A stretch of DNA of 17,106 nt, taken from positions 1 through 17,106 of the forward strand of contig JAOUPA010000024.1 of assembly GCA_029880105.1 (NCBI GenBank), written 5' to 3'. Origin of the DNA: Gammaproteobacteria bacterium. Lineage in GTDB: Bacteria > Pseudomonadota > Gammaproteobacteria > SZUA-229. Position 1 is the first letter of the stretch. The number at the start of each line of letters is the position of its first letter. Made by a program: the position numbers and the translations under genes. Shown one piece after another: positions 14,227 through 17,106 of this stretch. The notes beneath the pieces were generated by a model. The model saw only the letters and a list, made by a program, of their open reading frames with translations. It had not been told where the DNA came from and did not search any database.

Positions 14227-14961
14227 TTATTTATTATTCCGGACAATATCCTTGATCAAGTCTTCAATATTTTTGGGCAGAGCCGTTTCCTCAAACTGAC
14301 GATGAGCCTTTTCGATATGCTTAAGCTTAATTTCGCGATGACGATTCATTATCTCAACCACTTCATCAACATCATCTGTCACCACAATCAGGTCGAAGTC
14401 CTTTTCAGAGATGGTACCGTATTCGAGCATTTTGTCTCGCATCCAGTCAAGCAACCCTGACCAATAATCAGCACCAAACAAAACTATCGGCATTTTATAA
14501 ATCTTTTCTGTTTGCACCAGCGTAAGCGATTCGAAAAACTCATCCAGTGTGCCAAACCCACCAGGCATACAGACGTAACCCATAGAGTATTTAACAAAGT
14601 TAACCTTGCGCGCAAAGAAGTAACTAAATAACAAAGATATATTCTGATACTTATTAGGTATTTGCTCATGCGGCAGCTTGATATTCAGACCTACAGAGGT
14701 GGCGCCATTCTCAAATGCACCTTTATTTGCCGCCTCCATAATACCGCCACCACCGCCGGAGATAATCGAGTATTTCTCCTTAGCCAGTCGCCCGCTGATC
14801 TCAGCTGCTTTTAAATAATAATAATTATCTGGCTGAGTGCGCGCAGAGCCAAATATTGAAATAGCAAAACCTATGTTGGCAAGCTTGTCGAAACCTTCGG
14901 TAAACTCACTGATAATTCTGAACATTCGCCAGGATTCATCACCTTTGAAGTCTTCAATCAT
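14227..14961 (-). CDS. LOG-family protein (TIGR00730-like, putative nucleoside-monophosphate phosphoribohydrolase)
   Basis: LOG-family proteins have a Rossmann-like fold, and several release the base from nucleoside 5'-monophosphates (cytokinin activation in plants, AMP-like nucleosidases in bacteria). The protein is 244 residues. Both family motifs are present: SGGGGGIMEAANKGA (68-82) and PGGFGTLDE (133-141), with FGSAR (37-41) near the start and FFARKVNF (115-122) between them. The usual GGGPGIMEA reads GGGGGIMEA here, with Gly for Pro. The N-terminal 30 residues and C-terminal 40 residues extend beyond the core. The substrate cannot be told from sequence. It follows the large oxidoreductase gene after 44 bases on the same strand and so may be co-transcribed. 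The ribosome site is weak. Confidence 0.9.
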   Translation of the reverse strand: MIEDFKGDESWRMFRIISEFTEGFDKLANIGFAISIFGSARTQPDNYYYLKAAEISGRLAKEKYSIISGGGGGIMEAANKGAFENGATSVGLNIKLPHEQIPNKYQNISLLFSYFFARKVNFVKYSMGYVCMPGGFGTLDEFFESLTLVQTEKIYKMPIVLFGADYWSGLLDWMRDKMLEYGTISEKDFDLIVVTDDVDEVVEIMNRHREIKLKHIEKAHRQFEETALPKNIEDLIKDIVRNNK

Positions 14962-15005
14962 GGCTAAATCTCACAATAATTTGTCTCACTTACCAGTTTA
15001 TACGC

Positions 15006-17106
15006 CTATAACAATATCCTTTCAATACCACCTGATTGAATTTTATCCAAGGCCAGCTGTTGCCAGTTATCACCCAGGTTATTTCGACACAGTTCAACAA
15101 CGATATAATCCGTTTCCAGCCCCGTATCATCCTGATAACGTGACAGACCTTGTTGACATGCTGGACATGAAGTCAGCATTTTTACTTTTTGACCATTGTC
15201 TGCACCCAGTTTTTTCATACCTTTTTGCAGCTCTTCCTGCTTACGAAAACGAAGCTGATCTGCAATGTCGGGCCTTGCTGTAGCCAAGGTACCCGATTCA
15301 CCACAACAACGATCAGAGGGCAGCACAGACTGATTCATTAGACTCGATACAACCTTGGTAGGATTATATAATTTTATTGGTGTATGGCAGGGGTCATGGT
15401 AAAGATACTTCGTACCGTTATCATTTTTCAGCACAACACCTTTTTCCATCAGGTATTCATGTATATCAAGCATGCGACAACCGGGAAATATTTTTTCAAA
15501 TTCATATTTCAGCAACTGATCCATACAGGTGCCACAACTGACAATGACTGTTTTAATATCGAGATAATTAAGTGTATTGGCAATGCGATGAAATAGCACT
15601 CGATTTTCCGTACTAATCGCCTGCCCTTTCTCCGCATCACCCGATGATGTCTGCGGATAACCACAGCATAGATAGCCGGGTGGCAATACTGTTTTTGCAC
15701 CTACGTCATACAACATAGCCAAGGTTGCCATACCTACCTGGCTAAACAGGCGTTCTGAACCACAGCCAGGAAAATAAAACACCGCATCAGAATCTGCATT
15801 GGTTTTTTCTGCATCTCGAATTATCACAACCTGAGAGGCATCTTCCGATCCCAGCAGACTACGTAATGGTTTAGCTGGTATTTTTGCACGCATGGGTTTT
15901 CGTACAAAATTCACAATCTGTTCATTAACCGGTGTATTACCTGTAGTAGTAGGCGGGATACGATTACTCTGACCAAACAAGCCAATTTTTTTCACAATTG
16001 AATGCACAAGGTTAATCGCTCTAAAGCCGTTTTTAACCATCGCAAATCGCATAACTGCAATAATGGCTGGATCGTTGACATTAAGAAACTGCATTGCTGC
16101 CCAACCACCAAGGTTGAATCGTTTTTTACCACGATCTTTCAGAATCTTTCTCATGCGAATGGAAACATTACCAAAATCAATATCAACCGGACATGGGTTG
16201 TAACACTTATGGCAGACAGTGCAATGGTCGGCAACATCATTGAGATCATCAAAATGGCGAATCGAGACACCTCTACGTGTTTGCTCTTCATAGAGAAAGG
16301 CTTCTGTGATTAACCCCGAAGCAAGGATTTTGTTTCTTGGTGAATAAAAAAGATTGGCACGCGGCACATGCGTCATGCAGACAGGCTTACACTTGCCACA
16401 ACGCAGACAATGCTTGACATCATCATTGAGCAACCCGAGTTCACTCTCTTCAAGAATTAAGGCTTCTTGTTGCACCAGTGCCAATGAAGGCGTATAGGCA
16501 TTTCCCAAACCTGATCCTGGCATTAACTTACCTTTGTTAAAATGTCCATGCGGATCAATTTTCTGCTTGTATTGAACAAACGCCTCCAGCTTTTCAGGTT
16601 CGAGATACTGAATCTTGGTCAGGCCAATACCGTGTTCACCAGAAATCACACCATCTAGCTGTTGCGCCAACTCCATAACCCGATCAACCAGCTTATCGGC
16701 CTCGCGCAACATGCGATAGTTATCAGAATGTACTGGAATATTTGTGTGTACGTTACCGTCACCTGCATGCATATGCGTTGCAATAAATAATCGATTATTT
16801 TTTATCGCAACGTGTTTACTACGCAACGTATTACGCAACAGCTCCATTTCCTGCCCACGGAAAATCTCACGCATACGTTGTTTGATTTCTTTTCTATAAG
16901 AAACCAGCACATCACGCCGCATTAATAAAGCAAGCAGGCTATCGCCGTCACGAATAGCAGCCTGTTCATCTGCAGTTAATAAATCGAGGTGATCAACAGC
17001 AGGCTCATCCATATTGACTGCAAGACTGGACCAACGCTGACGAACTGCGGCAAGATGCTGACGCGCAAGATCTAGCTTGGCCTGGAATATGGCGTGATTC
17101 TCATCG
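15006..17106 (-). CDS. Large FAD-linked oxidase/Fe-S oxidoreductase fusion (D-lactate/glycolate dehydrogenase type), partial
   Basis: The C-terminal 699 codons are visible. The frame stays open past the Met at 17012 to the window edge, so the start lies outside and the whole protein is probably well over 1000 residues. Numbering from that Met: the FAD-linked oxidase C-terminal domain is shown by HAGDGNVH (82-89) and GEHGIG (125-130). Two 4Fe-4S motifs follow, CLRCGKCKPVC (202-212) and CTVCHKCYNPCP (264-275). Two cysteine-rich CCG-type domains come next, with PGCG (415-418) and CCG (449-451), then HDPCH (539-543) and CCG (569-571). This joins in one chain what GlcD and GlcF, or an LldE-like subunit, do separately: oxidising a 2-hydroxyacid and passing electrons through Fe-S clusters towards the quinone pool. 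YdiJ and DUF3683-type proteins have this layout. The substrate is unknown. Confidence 0.9.
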   Translation of the reverse strand, partial: DENHAIFQAKLDLARQHLAAVRQRWSSLAVNMDEPAVDHLDLLTADEQAAIRDGDSLLALLMRRDVLVSYRKEIKQRMREIFRGQEMELLRNTLRSKHVAIKNNRLFIATHMHAGDGNVHTNIPVHSDNYRMLREADKLVDRVMELAQQLDGVISGEHGIGLTKIQYLEPEKLEAFVQYKQKIDPHGHFNKGKLMPGSGLGNAYTPSLALVQQEALILEESELGLLNDDVKHCLRCGKCKPVCMTHVPRANLFYSPRNKILASGLITEAFLYEEQTRRGVSIRHFDDLNDVADHCTVCHKCYNPCPVDIDFGNVSIRMRKILKDRGKKRFNLGGWAAMQFLNVNDPAIIAVMRFAMVKNGFRAINLVHSIVKKIGLFGQSNRIPPTTTGNTPVNEQIVNFVRKPMRAKIPAKPLRSLLGSEDASQVVIIRDAEKTNADSDAVFYFPGCGSERLFSQVGMATLAMLYDVGAKTVLPPGYLCCGYPQTSSGDAEKGQAISTENRVLFHRIANTLNYLDIKTVIVSCGTCMDQLLKYEFEKIFPGCRMLDIHEYLMEKGVVLKNDNGTKYLYHDPCHTPIKLYNPTKVVSSLMNQSVLPSDRCCGESGTLATARPDIADQLRFRKQEELQKGMKKLGADNGQKVKMLTSCPACQQGLSRYQDDTGLETDYIVVELCRNNLGDNWQQLALDKIQSGGIERILL

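Overview
The window is a chromosomal stretch from a gammaproteobacterium of moderate GC. Most genes are housekeeping genes that I recognise by family motifs, and the run yceD-rpmF-plsX-fabH with yceF divergent to it is a typical gammaproteobacterial arrangement. I cannot name the genus. No tRNA, rRNA, CRISPR array, insertion sequence or phage gene is visible, and no gap between genes exceeds about 190 bases.

Layout. Positions 1-311 (-) hold the 5' part of yfbR, an HD-domain deoxynucleotidase gene cut by the window edge. Positions 373-3712 (-) hold two adjacent genes for large lipoproteins that are paralogues of each other and that I do not recognise; this pair is the least explained part of the window. 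A divergent promoter region of about 140 bases separates them from a plus-strand genome-maintenance cluster: mutS (mismatch repair), nadK (NAD kinase) and recN (double-strand break repair), 3853-9095.

Positions 9127-10003 (-) hold a cold-shock protein gene with its own promoter and intrinsic terminator, and a small lipoprotein gene with its own terminator. The fatty-acid/phospholipid operon follows on the same strand (10025-12826): yceD, rpmF (ribosomal protein L32), plsX and fabH. fabH starts at a TTG that overlaps the plsX stop codon, and rpmF starts at GTG. The usual fabD-fabG-acpP genes do not follow fabH. A 190-base divergent region leads to yceF (Maf-type nucleotide pyrophosphatase) and a J-domain protein gene on the plus strand (13017-14218). 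These converge, with an 8-base gap, on a minus-strand pair: a LOG-family gene and the 3' part of a very large FAD/Fe-S oxidoreductase gene that runs off the right edge.

How the genes fit together: yfbR, yceF and the LOG-family protein act on nucleotides; mutS and recN protect the genome; nadK supplies NADP. yceD-rpmF-plsX-fabH links ribosome production to the start of fatty-acid and phosphatidic-acid synthesis. The two large lipoproteins and the small lipoprotein probably sit in the outer membrane, since none has Asp after the lipid-carrying cysteine.
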